Positions 8,740 to 17,629 of a DNA stretch of 64,000 bases are shown here, piece after piece. A program made the position numbers and the translations under genes. Each line of letters starts with the position of its first letter. Within the stretch, counting starts at the first letter, position 1. The stretch covers positions 58,985-122,984 of the forward strand of contig NZ_RWIN01000017.1 of assembly GCF_009761815.1 (NCBI RefSeq), read 5' to 3'. The notes beneath the pieces were generated by a model. That model saw only the letters and a list, made by a program, of their open reading frames with translations, had not been told where the DNA came from and did not search any database. The DNA comes from Pseudomonas sp. PB120 (GTDB lineage: Bacteria; Pseudomonadota; Gammaproteobacteria; Pseudomonadales; Pseudomonadaceae).

Positions 8740-9850
8740 AACCCAGCACCTCCACCTGTTGCGCCCATTGGCCGGCGCGTTGGCGCAATTCCTCAGCATC
8801 GTGGGACGAGTCGGTCACCGCCAGCAGCAATTGCCCGAGGGCATGTCCCTGAATCCGTTCCACGCCACCCTGCAACAGACGCACGCGACCGCCGAGGGCC
8901 GCGAACAGGGCGGCCAGGTCCGGTTCGTCGGTGGCGCTGCCGGTGAATTGCAAACGCAGTACCACGGCCGCATCCGGGGAGTGCGGATGTGCCTGCAATC
9001 GGTTTTGCAGCTCTTGCGGCAGCGCGTGTTGCAGCGGCGCCAGCAAGGTTTTGCTGACTTCATGCTGCGGGTTGCCAAAGACTTCCCACACCGGGCCTTG
9101 CTCGACGATCCGCCCGTGTTCCAGCACCACTACTCGATCACAGATATCGCGGATGACCGACATTTCGTGGGTGATCAATACGATGGTCAGCCCCAGGCGC
9201 TGGTTGATTTCGCGCAGCAGGCCGAGAATCGATTGCGTCGTCTCTGGGTCCAGCGCTGAAGTCGCTTCGTCGCACAGCAGAATGGCCGGGTCATGCACCA
9301 GCGCCCGGGCAATGCCGACGCGCTGTTTCTGGCCACCGGAGAGTTGCGCCGGATACGCCTTGTGCTTGCCTTCCAGACCCACCAGCTCCAGCAGCTCACG
9401 CACCTTTTGCTCGCGCTTTTCCTTGGGCACACCGGCCACTTTCAATGGCAATTCGACGTTCTGCCAAACCGTCTTGGCCGACATCAGGTTGAAGTGCTGA
9501 AAGATCATGCCGATCCGCCGGCGCAGCGCCACCAGACGGTCTTCGTCGAACTCGCCGATGTCGACTTGATCGATCAACACCCGGCCCGTGCTCGGTTGTT
9601 CGAGGCGGTTGATGGTGCGGATCAGCGACGACTTGCCGGCACCGCTGCGGCCGATGATGCCGAACACTTCACCGCGCTGGATCGCCAGGTCGATGCCGTG
9701 TAGGGCCGCCACCGGACCTTGCTGGCCGTTGTAGGTTTTGCCCAGGCCAATGAAGCGCACGTGCGCGCGGTTCAGGTCCGGGTGCAGCTCAGCCTGTTCG
9801 GCTTTTTGAGGCTCTGGAATTTCCAGTCGCCGTTGGATAGCGGCTGTCAT
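8729..9850 (-). CDS. metN: MetN-type ABC transporter ATP-binding protein with NIL domain
   Basis: ATPase of the importer, 373 residues from ATG 9850. Walker A is GRSGAGKSS, the signature is LSGGQKQR and Walker B is [12 protein letters not shown], followed by the His-loop LITHEM. The C-terminal about 75 residues form a NIL domain, which in MetN binds substrate and shuts down transport. A short N-terminal extension precedes the ABC domain. The gene starts 2 bp after the binding-protein stop. No SAM riboswitch is visible upstream, consistent with sulfur-starvation control rather than methionine control. Confidence 0.85.
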   Translation of the reverse strand: MTAAIQRRLEIPEPQKAEQAELHPDLNRAHVRFIGLGKTYNGQQGPVAALHGIDLAIQRGEVFGIIGRSGAGKSSLIRTINRLEQPSTGRVLIDQVDIGEFDEDRLVALRRRIGMIFQHFNLMSAKTVWQNVELPLKVAGVPKEKREQKVRELLELVGLEGKHKAYPAQLSGGQKQRVGIARALVHDPAILLCDEATSALDPETTQSILGLLREINQRLGLTIVLITHEMSVIRDICDRVVVLEHGRIVEQGPVWEVFGNPQHEVSKTLLAPLQHALPQELQNRLQAHPHSPDAAVVLRLQFTGSATDEPDLAALFAALGGRVRLLQGGVERIQGHALGQLLLAVTDSSHDAEELRQRAGQWAQQVEVLGYVV

Positions 9851-9852
9851 GC

Positions 9853-10662
9853 TCAGCTTTCCCAACCGGCTTGGTAGAGCTTGCCGTGGGCTTTATCCAG
9901 CGCTGCGCGAACGGCAGGCGAATGCTGGTAAATGTCGACGAATTTGATCAGGCGCGGGTCGGTTTTGCTTTTCGGCTGGATCACGAACTGGATCACGTAT
10001 TCCTTGTGATCGAGGCCGTCGAACAGCAGCGCCGAGCCGGCATCGAAGGTCTTCGACAGGCGGATGTAGGCCGGGTAGCCCTGGACCAGATCGGCGTCGT
10101 CATAGGCACGCACCAGTTGCACGGCTTCGACCTGGAGGATTTTGATTTTCTTCGGGTTGGCGATGATGTCTTCTTCGGTGGCTTTGTAGCCGACACCCGG
10201 TTTAAGGGTGATCAGCCCGGCCTTGGCCAGCAGTTGCAGGCCGCGCCCGCTGTTGATCGGGTCGTTGGCGATGGCGACGCTGGCGCCTTCGGGCAGCTCG
10301 TCGAAGCTTTTGTATTTCTTCGAGTAGAGACCGACGTTGTTGATGATGCCTGGCGCGAACGGCACAAGATCAAAACCGGCGGCGGCCTTGGCGTTTTCCA
10401 GGAACGGGACGTGCTGGAAATAGTTCACGTCAATGTCGCCGGCGGCGAGGCTGACGTTCGGGGCGATCCAGTCGCTGAACTCCACGAGTTCGACTTTCAG
10501 GCCTTGTTTGTTGGCTTCTTCGACGGCCGCTTCCAGGGGAATGGCGAAGGCGGCGGTGGTGCCGACTTTCAGCGGCGCGTCGGCGGCGAAGGAGATCGAG
10601 CTGAAGAGGCCTAGGGCCAGGGCCAGTGCTTTGACTGGGTGAGAGAGGTAGTTCTTGGTCAT
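9853..10662 (-). CDS. metQ: MetQ/NlpA-family substrate-binding protein
   Basis: Periplasmic binding protein of the NLPA/MetQ family, 269 residues. The signal peptide ends SISFA-AD (cleavage near residue 26). There is no lipobox Cys, so it is probably soluble rather than lipidated. Family blocks are visible: [25 protein letters not shown] near 65-90 and [20 protein letters not shown] near 130-150. It precedes metN by 2 bp. A REPIN (10690-10822) lies between it and the monooxygenase gene, so the importer may be transcribed with the oxygenases but at a different level. The ligand is unknown; sulfonates or sulfones fit the context. Confidence 0.8.
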   Translation of the reverse strand: MTKNYLSHPVKALALALGLFSSISFAADAPLKVGTTAAFAIPLEAAVEEANKQGLKVELVEFSDWIAPNVSLAAGDIDVNYFQHVPFLENAKAAAGFDLVPFAPGIINNVGLYSKKYKSFDELPEGASVAIANDPINSGRGLQLLAKAGLITLKPGVGYKATEEDIIANPKKIKILQVEAVQLVRAYDDADLVQGYPAYIRLSKTFDAGSALLFDGLDHKEYVIQFVIQPKSKTDPRLIKFVDIYQHSPAVRAALDKAHGKLYQAGWES

Positions 10663-10689
10663 GAGATTTTTCCAGTCAGTTATTTAATA

Positions 10690-10822
10690 TGTGGCGAGGG
10701 AGCTTGCTCCCGCTGGGCTGCGAAGCGGCCCCCAAACCATTCAATGAGGTGTGTCAGGACAATCGGCTCTGCAGGTTTTGCGACTGCTGCGCAGTCGAGC
10801 GGGAGCAAGCTCCCTCGCCACA
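10690..10822. repeat. REPIN copy 2 (family 2)
   Basis: 133-bp doublet TGTGGCGAGGGAGCTTGCTC...GAGCGGGAGCAAGCTCCCTC ending GCCACA. It lies inside the presumed sulfur operon between the monooxygenase stop and metQ. Confidence 0.9.
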
Positions 10823-10826
10823 GATG

Positions 10827-12185
10827 TTAGCGTCGGTAGTGGGCGCCCGTATGTTGCTCAGGCAAATGTGCCTCGGCGTGAAACAGCTTTTCCCGCAAGC
10901 TGCCCTCGTCATAAGCCGTCTTGTACGACCCCCGACGCTGCAACTCCGGAATCACCAGGTCGATGAAATCCACGTAGCTTTCCGGGGTGACAATCCGCGT
11001 CAGGTTGAAGCCGTCGAGGCCGGTTTCGGCAATCCACGATTCCAGCTCGTCGGCGACCTGTTCAGGCGAACCCACCACGGTGATGTAGCGGCCACCCAAC
11101 GCGTGTTGCTCAAGCAACTTGCGCCGGGTCCAGTCGTTGTTTTGCAGATTCTTGGTGGCCGACTGAATGGCATTGCTCTTCACGTACTGGATCGGCTCAT
11201 CAATCTCGTATTCGGAAAAATCGATCCCCGTGGACGCCGAAAAATGCGCCACGCCGGCCTCGGCGCTGGCATAGCTCAAGTACTCGGCGTGCTTGGCCCA
11301 GGCCAGTTCTTCGGTGGCGCCGACAATCACGTTCAAGCCCATGAACACCTTGATGTCCTCGGGATTGCGCCCGGCTTCGACGGCGCTGGCGCGGACCTTG
11401 TCCACCTGAACTTTGGTCGACGGCTTGTTCTGGCCGCTGATGAACACGCACTCGGCGTGGCGTCCGGCAAACAGCAACCCGCGATCCGAACTGCCGGCCT
11501 GGAACAGCACCGGCGTGCGCTGCGGCGACGGTTCGCAGAGGTGATAACCCTCGACCTGGTAGAACTCGCCCTTGTGCTCGACCTTGTGCACTTTTTCCGG
11601 TTGGGCGTAGATCCGCTGTTGCGGATCGTTGAGCACCGCACCGTTTTCCCAGCTGCCTTCCCAGAGTTTGTAGAGCACTTGCAGGTACTCATCAGCCTGG
11701 TCGTAACGACGGTCATGTTCGACCTGCTCGCTCAGGCCCATGGCTTTGGCGGCACTGTCGAGGTAGCCGGTGACGATGTTCCAGCCGACCCGGCCGCGAC
11801 TCAGATGGTCGAGCGTCGACATGCGACGGGCGAACAGGTACGGCGGCTCGTACGTCAGGTTGGCGGTGAGGCCGAACCCGAGGTTTTTGGTGACGGCCGC
11901 CATGGCCGAAACCAGCAAAAGGGGATCGTTGACCGGCAGCTGGATCGACTCTTTGAGCGGTACATCGACCGAATTCTGGTAGACGTCGTACACGCCGACG
12001 ATGTCGGCGATGAACAAACCGTCGAACAGCCCGCGCTCCAGCAACTGCGCGAGCCCGGTCCAGTATTCGATGGTTTTGTATTGCGTCGAGGTGTCCCGTG
12101 GATGCGTCCACAGGCCATGGTTGATGTGCCCGATGCAGTTCATGTTGAACGCGTTGAGCAGGATTTTCTTTTTCGCGTCGGCCAT
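10827..12185 (-). CDS. FMN-dependent monooxygenase, NtaA/SnaA/DszA/DmoA family
   Basis: 452-residue luciferase-like TIM-barrel flavin monooxygenase that uses reduced FMN supplied by a partner reductase. The N-terminus (LNAFNMNCIGHINHGLWTHP) and the blocks LSRGRVGWNIVTGYLDSAAK and FQAGSSDRGLLFAGRHAE are typical of the NtaA/DszA/DmoA branch, which is longer than alkanesulfonate monooxygenase SsuD. Its stop is followed within 5 bp by REPIN copy 2. The ATG at 12185 overlaps the stop of the preceding oxidoreductase by one base. Co-transcription with two SfnB/DszC-like genes and an importer points to oxidative release of sulfite from an organosulfur compound (sulfone or thioether). No flavin reductase is seen in the window. 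Confidence 0.8.
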   Translation of the reverse strand: MADAKKKILLNAFNMNCIGHINHGLWTHPRDTSTQYKTIEYWTGLAQLLERGLFDGLFIADIVGVYDVYQNSVDVPLKESIQLPVNDPLLLVSAMAAVTKNLGFGLTANLTYEPPYLFARRMSTLDHLSRGRVGWNIVTGYLDSAAKAMGLSEQVEHDRRYDQADEYLQVLYKLWEGSWENGAVLNDPQQRIYAQPEKVHKVEHKGEFYQVEGYHLCEPSPQRTPVLFQAGSSDRGLLFAGRHAECVFISGQNKPSTKVQVDKVRASAVEAGRNPEDIKVFMGLNVIVGATEELAWAKHAEYLSYASAEAGVAHFSASTGIDFSEYEIDEPIQYVKSNAIQSATKNLQNNDWTRRKLLEQHALGGRYITVVGSPEQVADELESWIAETGLDGFNLTRIVTPESYVDFIDLVIPELQRRGSYKTAYDEGSLREKLFHAEAHLPEQHTGAHYRR

Positions 12186-13378
12186 CAGATGGTCCCCCGC
12201 AGCGGCGGGTTTTCATCGTTGAGGTAGTAATTGCCGACGGCGTGATATTTCCAGCGCACCGGGTCGTGCAGGGTGTGCACCCGAGCGTTGCGCCAGTGCC
12301 GGTCCAGGCCGTGTTCGACCAGGGTCGCCTGGCTGCCTGCCAATTCGAACAGCGTGCTGCCGGCGGCGAGGGAAATTTCGGTGCTGATGGCGCGCGCTTC
12401 GGCGACGGCAATCGACGCGGCAGCGACGGTCTCGGCATTGGTCTCGGCTTGCGCCTTGTCGAGGAATTCGCCGGCGCGTTCCAGCAGTGCTTCAGTGGCG
12501 TGCAGACGGATACTCAAGTGGCCGAAGCTCTTGAGGGTCAGCGGGTCGTCGGTGGCTTTTTCGTGAGTGGCGTCGATCCACGGGCGGGTTTTGGTTCGCA
12601 CGAAATGCAGCGCATCTTCATAGGCTGCACGGGCGATGCCGGTGTCGATGGCCGCGTGAAGAATCTGCGCCAGCGGGCCGACCGGGGTCGGGCGTTCGAA
12701 AGCACTTTGAAACGGGATCACGTCTTCGGCGAAGACGTAGACGTCTTCGAAGACCACCGAACCGCTGCCGGTGGTGCGCTGGCCGAAGCCGCTCCAGTCG
12801 TCGATGACGGTCAGGCCTTTGCTGTCGCGCGGGACGAACGCCAATTGCTGCACGCCGTTCTCATCCACGACCGATGTCGGGATGCGTTGCGCGTAAATGG
12901 CGCCCGTGGCGTAGAACTTGCGACCGTTGATGCGATAGCCGTCACCGTCGCGGGTCAGGCGCGTGACGCGGTCATGAGCGGTTTTGGTGCCAAGTTCGGC
13001 GAGGGCGTTACCGAAGCGCTGGCCGGCCAATACTTCGGCGTACAGGCGTTTTTTCTGCTCCTCGTTGCCGTTCACGCGCAGCACTTCGAGGGCATAAAAA
13101 TGGTTCTGCGGGATTTGCCCGAGCGAACCGTCAGCCTGGGCGATCAGCGCGATGACCCGGGCCAGCGTGACGTTGGAAACGCCTGCGCCACCATATTCCT
13201 TGGGCACGGTGATGCCCCAAAGACCCGAACGGGAAAACACTTCCAGCTCCGGGTGCGGCAAGCGACGTTCGCGGTCGCGCAGGGCGCTGTCGCGTTTGAA
13301 ATCTTCCGCCAGATCACTGGCGACAATCAGGGCTTGCTCATCGCTGGTTATGACCGCGACGTGGTGAGAAAGAGTCAT
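12185..13378 (-). CDS. SfnB/DszC-family acyl-CoA-dehydrogenase-like sulfur oxidoreductase (first copy)
   Basis: 397 residues with the acyl-CoA dehydrogenase fold: N-terminal helical domain with GITVPKEYGGAGV, the middle beta domain around DWSGFGQRTTGSGSV, and a C-terminal helical domain ending RHWRNARVHTLHDPVRWKYH. This tail is characteristic of flavin monooxygenases of the DszC/SfnB type rather than true dehydrogenases. It overlaps the monooxygenase start (TGATG). It is a clear paralogue of the gene at 13402-14643, with the same tail and DWSGFGQRTT block, so the pair arose by tandem duplication and then diverged. Confidence 0.8.
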   Translation of the reverse strand: MTLSHHVAVITSDEQALIVASDLAEDFKRDSALRDRERRLPHPELEVFSRSGLWGITVPKEYGGAGVSNVTLARVIALIAQADGSLGQIPQNHFYALEVLRVNGNEEQKKRLYAEVLAGQRFGNALAELGTKTAHDRVTRLTRDGDGYRINGRKFYATGAIYAQRIPTSVVDENGVQQLAFVPRDSKGLTVIDDWSGFGQRTTGSGSVVFEDVYVFAEDVIPFQSAFERPTPVGPLAQILHAAIDTGIARAAYEDALHFVRTKTRPWIDATHEKATDDPLTLKSFGHLSIRLHATEALLERAGEFLDKAQAETNAETVAAASIAVAEARAISTEISLAAGSTLFELAGSQATLVEHGLDRHWRNARVHTLHDPVRWKYHAVGNYYLNDENPPLRGTI

Positions 13379-13401
13379 GTGTTTCTCCAGATGTCTGGTC
13401 G

Positions 13402-14643
13402 TTAAATCCAGGAGTGGCGAGCGGGTAACGTGCCGTTCAGGTAGTAGGCGCCGACGGCGTGGTATTTCCAGCGCACCGGGTCATGCAGCGTGTGCACCCG
13501 GGCGTTGCGCCAGTGGCGGTCGAGGTTGAATTCGGCGAGGGTGGCGCGGCTGCCGGCCAGTTCGAAGAGCTTTTCGCTGGCCAGCAACGAAATCTCGGTG
13601 GTTAACACTTTGGCTTCGGCCACGGCAATCGAGGCACGAGCGGCAGACTCGGCGGTCAGCGGCGCCGCGTTGACCTGATCGAGCACTTGCCCGGCCTTGC
13701 GCAGCAGTGCTTCGGCGGCGTGCAATTCGATTTTCAGCTTGCCGATGTCAGCGATCACATAGAGGTCGTCGCTGGCCCGTTCGACCTTGGCTTCAATCCA
13801 GGGCCGGGCGCGGGTTTTCACGAACTCGATGGCGTCGTCGATGGCACCGCGTGCGATGCCGGCATCAATCGCGGCTTGGATCAACTGCGACACGGCGCCC
13901 TGGATGTTCGGCTTGTCGTTGATCTTCCAGTTATCCACCACCAGTTCAGCGTCGACCCGCACGTTGTTCAGCAAAATGGTGCCGCTGGCGGTGGTGCGCT
14001 GACCGAAACCGGACCAGTCATCGACGATGCGCAAACCCGGGGTGCCGCGACGGACGAAGGCCAGCACTTGCTTGCCATCATCGTTCAGCGCCTTGACCGC
14101 CACCCAGTGGGCGAACAGGGCGCCGGTGGAGTAGAACTTCTGCCCGCTGACGACAAAACCGTCGCCGTCGGCGGTGATCCGGGCCTTGAGTTCCAGGGTG
14201 TTTTTGGTGCCGCGTTCCGGCCCGGCATTGCCGATGCGCCAGCCTTCGAGCACGCTTTTGAACAGCTGCTTTTTCTGCGCCTCGGTCGCGCTGCCGAGCA
14301 CCAGGTTGAGAATGCCGAACTGGTTCTGCGGGATCTGTCCCAAGGCCGGGTCCACCGCGGAAATGATCGCGAACACCTCGGCCAGCGTGACGAACGACAC
14401 CTGCGGGCCGCCGTACTCGCGCGGGAGGGTGATGCTGCCCAGGCCGCTGCGCGTGAACTGTTCGATTTCCGACCACGGCAGCTTGCGCTGCTGGTCACGT
14501 TTGGCCGCTTGCAGGCGGGCGACGTGCGCCAGCTCATGGGCGGCCTTGATGGCTTGTGCGTCGTTGCGCAAGACCTGCGCGGGCAACAACAACGGGGCGA
14601 TGTCCAGATCACTCTGAACGATTGCATCTGCAAGACTGGACAT
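13402..14643 (-). CDS. SfnB/DszC-family acyl-CoA-dehydrogenase-like sulfur oxidoreductase (second copy)
   Basis: 413 residues, probably the first gene of the leftward sulfur operon. It has the same domain order as its neighbour: GSITLPREYGGPQVS, IVDDWSGFGQRTTASG and the tail RHWRNARVHTLHDPVRWKYH. The N-terminus is about 15 residues longer. Only 23 bp separate it from the next gene. Having two enzymes of this type beside one NtaA-type monooxygenase suggests sequential oxidation steps or two substrates. The DszC comparison supports S-oxygenation; the exact substrate is inference. The upstream 396 bp carry a large REP inverted repeat. Confidence 0.8.
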   Translation of the reverse strand: MSSLADAIVQSDLDIAPLLLPAQVLRNDAQAIKAAHELAHVARLQAAKRDQQRKLPWSEIEQFTRSGLGSITLPREYGGPQVSFVTLAEVFAIISAVDPALGQIPQNQFGILNLVLGSATEAQKKQLFKSVLEGWRIGNAGPERGTKNTLELKARITADGDGFVVSGQKFYSTGALFAHWVAVKALNDDGKQVLAFVRRGTPGLRIVDDWSGFGQRTTASGTILLNNVRVDAELVVDNWKINDKPNIQGAVSQLIQAAIDAGIARGAIDDAIEFVKTRARPWIEAKVERASDDLYVIADIGKLKIELHAAEALLRKAGQVLDQVNAAPLTAESAARASIAVAEAKVLTTEISLLASEKLFELAGSRATLAEFNLDRHWRNARVHTLHDPVRWKYHAVGAYYLNGTLPARHSWI

Positions 14644-15039
14644 CAGTGCCGCTCCTTGGCTGCTGCACGCAATGCCCTGGCGATCTGCACTGGGGTGATT
14701 GTGTTCCGGACCATACCTACCTCACATCTCATGGAATCGCCGCGATGGGGGCGGCGAAGTAAAAACAAGAAGGTCCGGTGGTCCGGTGCATATACCCTAA
14801 GCGTGTATAAAAATTTAATAAACTAACTTTTAGGAATATGAATAGAAGTGTGAAAACAACCACTGTTTGCCACGCAACACTTGCCCTGTAGCAGCTGGCG
14901 AAGCCTGCGTCCGGCTGCGCAGCAGTCGTGAATCAGCCCGCGCGGTATTTCAGGAAGACCACGTGTGCAGGTTTGACGACTGCTGCGCAGCCGGACGCAG
15001 GCTTCGCCAGCTGCTACAGGGATCTCGGCGCTAGGGAGG
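14644..15039. other. Intergenic region upstream of the sulfur operon
   Basis: 396 bp between a divergent-looking gap and the next gene on the same strand. The left part should hold the operon promoter: an A/T-rich stretch GTATAAAAATTTAATAAACT lies at 14802-14822. The right part is the REP structure at 14884-15021. I searched for a sigma-54 (GG-N10-GC) element, because sfn genes can depend on it, and found none convincing. Confidence 0.5.
14884..15021. repeat. REP doublet (family 3) with 46-bp perfect arms
   Basis: Left arm 14884-14929 begins CCCTGTAGCAGCTGGCGAAG. Right arm 14976-15021 is its exact reverse complement over 46 bp, with a 46-bp spacer. The core differs from REP families 1 and 2. 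It lies 18 bp after the stop of the gene at 15040 and could terminate or stabilise that transcript. Confidence 0.9.
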
Positions 15040-15804
15040 TCAGCGTTTCCGGCGTTCGGCGGCCATGAGCGTTTCTTTTGGGCGGATTTTCAGATAGGGA
15101 TTGGCACAACCAATCTTCAACTTGCACGGCGGTGCCCAGCGCGAGTTGTTGCCTACCCGGTCGAGGATGCAATAAGTGACTTCCAGCCGCAGGTCTTCAC
15201 CCGCTTCCAGAATGATCGCGGGCGGCACCCAGACCTGAATCGCCTGGCCGACGTCGCACGCCTTGAGCCGTGGCAGGTCCATGCGCACATCACCCCAGCG
15301 CAGGGTGATTTCGTCGTCGGCCGCCATGTTCAGGTACGGCTCGATGGTCAAGGGCACGCCGCGCTTGATCTGGTTCGGATTGACCCCTTGACGGCGGATG
15401 GTCTCGGGAATGTTCACCGGTGCCAGGCTCTGGTTTTCGTCACCACACAACGCGGACGGCTGGCCTCCGGGGCAATCGAGTTTGATGTGGACACGTACGG
15501 CGGCGGACAACGACGGCCCGTGCCCGACTTGCATCACCCGGTATTGGACACGCACGGTGCCACTGGCGACGAAACTTTCCGGCACCCGCAAGCTGACGAC
15601 GCTGCCGATATCGTCGGCAGTCAGCACTCGGGAGGCGACGTAGCAGTTGTCCCAGAACAGTTCGATCACGTCGCCGGCGTCCATGCCGGGATAGGGTGCG
15701 ACGTCGACCAGAAGGTTAGCTGCCCCGTTGATGCTGATACCGCCTTTGTTTGAATGCGCCAGCGCCGGCGCCGCAAGTCCGGATTTATTCGAAAGGGTGT
15801 TCAT
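15040..15804 (-). CDS. Two-domain beta-rich protein of unknown function
   Basis: 254 residues from ATG 15804, which has GGAG upstream; the frame extends further but without support. I recognise no enzyme motif and no signal peptide. Two repeats of about 95 residues are visible (roughly 25-120 and 130-235). Each has the pattern D-x-I-x-L-x-W, then a D-x-G-x-x-V/I turn, then VP...(A/E)xG, then an R/E-V-x-Y strand: DVIELFWDNCY...VPESFVASGTVRVQY and DEITLRWGDVR...VPPAIILEAGEDLRLEVTY. The pattern suggests tandem Ig-like beta-sandwiches. Similar repeats occur in long Pseudomonas surface proteins that I recall only as hypothetical. The Lys/Arg-rich C-terminus (AAERRKR) is unusual. Confidence 0.7.
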   Translation of the reverse strand: MNTLSNKSGLAAPALAHSNKGGISINGAANLLVDVAPYPGMDAGDVIELFWDNCYVASRVLTADDIGSVVSLRVPESFVASGTVRVQYRVMQVGHGPSLSAAVRVHIKLDCPGGQPSALCGDENQSLAPVNIPETIRRQGVNPNQIKRGVPLTIEPYLNMAADDEITLRWGDVRMDLPRLKACDVGQAIQVWVPPAIILEAGEDLRLEVTYCILDRVGNNSRWAPPCKLKIGCANPYLKIRPKETLMAAERRKR

Positions 15805-16203
15805 GAGTTTCTCCTTGAAGTCTTGCAGCGAAGTCCGTTTCTGAAAAAGTATAAAAACGGGGGTAATAGTTTGCACTTGCGGCACTAGATAAGAGTGCGC
15901 ATCAATGAGTGTCAATAGGCTTTGTTAGTTGTGCGTGTAGTTGCAGGTTATTCAGAAAAGTCCTACGCGCAACTGTTAATAAACGCTAGCGCGCTGTCGA
16001 ATATGACCACTGAATGAGGGGCTTTTACGCTTGGTTTGGGTCTGGCAGGAAGTGGCGGGGCAGGTGCGATCAAACTTCTACTGAATATAGATATGTACCG
16101 CACAGGTAACTTCAGAGAAGTATAAGTTTGGGGGGAATGCGGGAGGGTGCAGAAAAACAATGTCACTTCCATCCCTGGAAGTTGTCATTGGCTTAACAAC
16201 AAC
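15805..16203. other. Gene-free region of about 400 bp
   Basis: It holds the candidate promoter at 15886-15915 for the gene to the left. The rest is relatively A/T-rich for this genome. A 69-codon minus-strand frame at 15963-16172 has no recognisable features and is not called. No REP copy or clear terminator is visible. Confidence 0.5.
15886..15915 (-). promoter_or_regulatory. Candidate sigma-70 promoter for the 15040-15804 gene
   Basis: On the minus strand TTGACA (15915-15910) is followed after 18 bp by TATCTA (15891-15886). The -35 box is perfect and the -10 box is weak. The start would lie about 75 nt before the ATG. Confidence 0.4.
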
Positions 16204-16959
16204 TCAGTGATGAGCGTTGTTTAGAAACTTGCTGAGGAATTGTTTCGTCCGTTCTTCTTTGGGGTTGGCAAACAGTGCCTTGGCTTCGCCTTGCTCGACG
16301 ATCACACCCTTGTCGAAAAACACCACACGGTTCGCCACGTCGCGAGCAAAGCCCATTTCGTGGGTGACGATGACCATGGTGCGCTTCTCTTCGGCCAGGC
16401 TGCGAATGGTCGCCAGCACTTCACCTACCAACTCAGGATCGAGCGCCGAGGTCGGTTCATCGAACAGGATGACTTCCGGCTCCATCGCCAGCGCCCGGGC
16501 AATCGCCACGCGCTGTTGCTGACCACCGGAAAGGCGTCGCGGGTAAGCATCTTCCTTGCCCGCCAGGCCAACCCTGGCCAACAGCTTTTTACCCAGGGTG
16601 ATGGCATCGGCGCGCGGGATTTTTTTCACCACGATCGGGCCTTCGATGACGTTTTCCAGGGCGGTGCGATGGGGGAACAGGTTGAAGTTCTGGAATACGA
16701 AGCCGACGTGCTGGCGCAAACGCCGCACCAGGCTCTGCTGCTGGTTCAACGGGCGGCTGCCATCGATCTCGATGTCGCCGACCTTGATCCGGCCGCTGCT
16801 GGGTTCTTCCAGAAAGTTCAGGCAACGCAGAAACGTGGTTTTACCCGAGCCGCTCGGCCCGATGATGGCCACGACTTCGCCTTCCTTCACTTCCAGATCG
16901 ATGCCGTTGAGCACCACTTGACCCTTGAACTGCTTTGTCAGTTTTTCCACGACAATCAT
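16204..16959 (-). CDS. tcyN: Cystine ABC transporter ATP-binding protein
   Basis: 251-residue polar-amino-acid ATPase. Walker [11 protein letters not shown]-loop FQNFNLFPH, signature LSGGQQQR, Walker [13 protein letters not shown] and His-loop VTHEMGF are all intact. The [13 protein letters not shown] segment fits the TcyN/YecC branch. It starts 4 bp after the permease stop. Adjacent FliY/TcyJ-type binding protein and D-cysteine desulfhydrase genes make L-cystine (and related disulfides) the likely substrate. Confidence 0.85.
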   Translation of the reverse strand: MIVVEKLTKQFKGQVVLNGIDLEVKEGEVVAIIGPSGSGKTTFLRCLNFLEEPSSGRIKVGDIEIDGSRPLNQQQSLVRRLRQHVGFVFQNFNLFPHRTALENVIEGPIVVKKIPRADAITLGKKLLARVGLAGKEDAYPRRLSGGQQQRVAIARALAMEPEVILFDEPTSALDPELVGEVLATIRSLAEEKRTMVIVTHEMGFARDVANRVVFFDKGVIVEQGEAKALFANPKEERTKQFLSKFLNNAHH

Positions 16960-16963
16960 TGGG

Positions 16964-17629
16964 TCAGGACTCCTGGTCGTGCCGATTGACCCGCGCTTCC
17001 AGCTGGTTCTGCAGGTGCGAAAGCATCGTTGCGAGAATCCAGTAGATCAGTGCGGCGGCCAGATACATGGTGAACACTTCGAAGGTGCGGGCGGTGATCA
17101 ACTGGGCCTGACGGAACAGCTCCGGCACCTGGATGGTGGCCGCCAGCGCGGTGTCCTTGACCAGCGAAATAAAGCTGTTGCCCAGCGGCGGCAATGCGGT
17201 GCGCATCGCCTGCGGCAGGATGGCCCGGCGCAAGGTCTGCGCGCGGGTCATGCCGATACTGGCAGCCGCTTCCCACTGGCCACGTTCGATGGAGCTGATC
17301 GCGGCGCGCAGGATTTCACAGGCGTAGGCGGCCATGTTCAGCGAGAAGCCGATCATCGCTGCCGGAATTGGATCGAGTTCCATGCCCAATTGCGGCAAGC
17401 CGTAATAGATCACGAACAATTGCACCAGCAACGGCGTGCCGCGAAAGAACGACACGTAGATGCGGGCGATCCAGCTCACCAGTTTGAAGCGCGACAGGCG
17501 CATCAATGCCAGGCCGAAGCCCAGTATGAGGCCGAAGAACATCCCGCCGAGGCTCAAGATGACCGTGTAGTACGCGCCCTTCAGCAGGAAGGGCGCGGAA
17601 TCCAGCGCGAGTTGGAAAGCTGCTTCCAT
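16964..17629 (-). CDS. tcyL: Cystine ABC transporter permease
   Basis: 221-residue HisM/GlnP-type permease, close to E. coli YecS/TcyL in length. Three to five hydrophobic helices are visible, with the motif [20 protein letters not shown] after the second helix. The ATPase-coupling loop reads [22 protein letters not shown]. The ATG overlaps the stop of the binding-protein gene by one base, so the three genes form one tight operon. Confidence 0.85.
   Translation of the reverse strand: MEAAFQLALDSAPFLLKGAYYTVILSLGGMFFGLILGFGLALMRLSRFKLVSWIARIYVSFFRGTPLLVQLFVIYYGLPQLGMELDPIPAAMIGFSLNMAAYACEILRAAISSIERGQWEAAASIGMTRAQTLRRAILPQAMRTALPPLGNSFISLVKDTALAATIQVPELFRQAQLITARTFEVFTMYLAAALIYWILATMLSHLQNQLEARVNRHDQES

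Noticed and set aside
10663..14643. SAM or other methionine riboswitch for the MetNIQ-type genes
   Set aside because: No riboswitch core could be seen upstream of metQ or of the operon's first gene.
14644..14830. Sigma-54 promoter for the sulfur operon
   Set aside because: A GGGCATTGCGTGCAGC sequence looked similar to the -24/-12 element but the GG-N10-GC spacing does not fit.
14884..15021. CRISPR-like or insertion-sequence interpretation of the repeats
   Set aside because: The repeats are inverted pairs at scattered sites, not regularly spaced direct repeats, and no transposase gene accompanies them. They are REP/REPIN elements.
15963..16172. 69-codon frame on the minus strand
   Set aside because: No ribosome site, no motif, composition unlike the neighbours; not supported as a gene.
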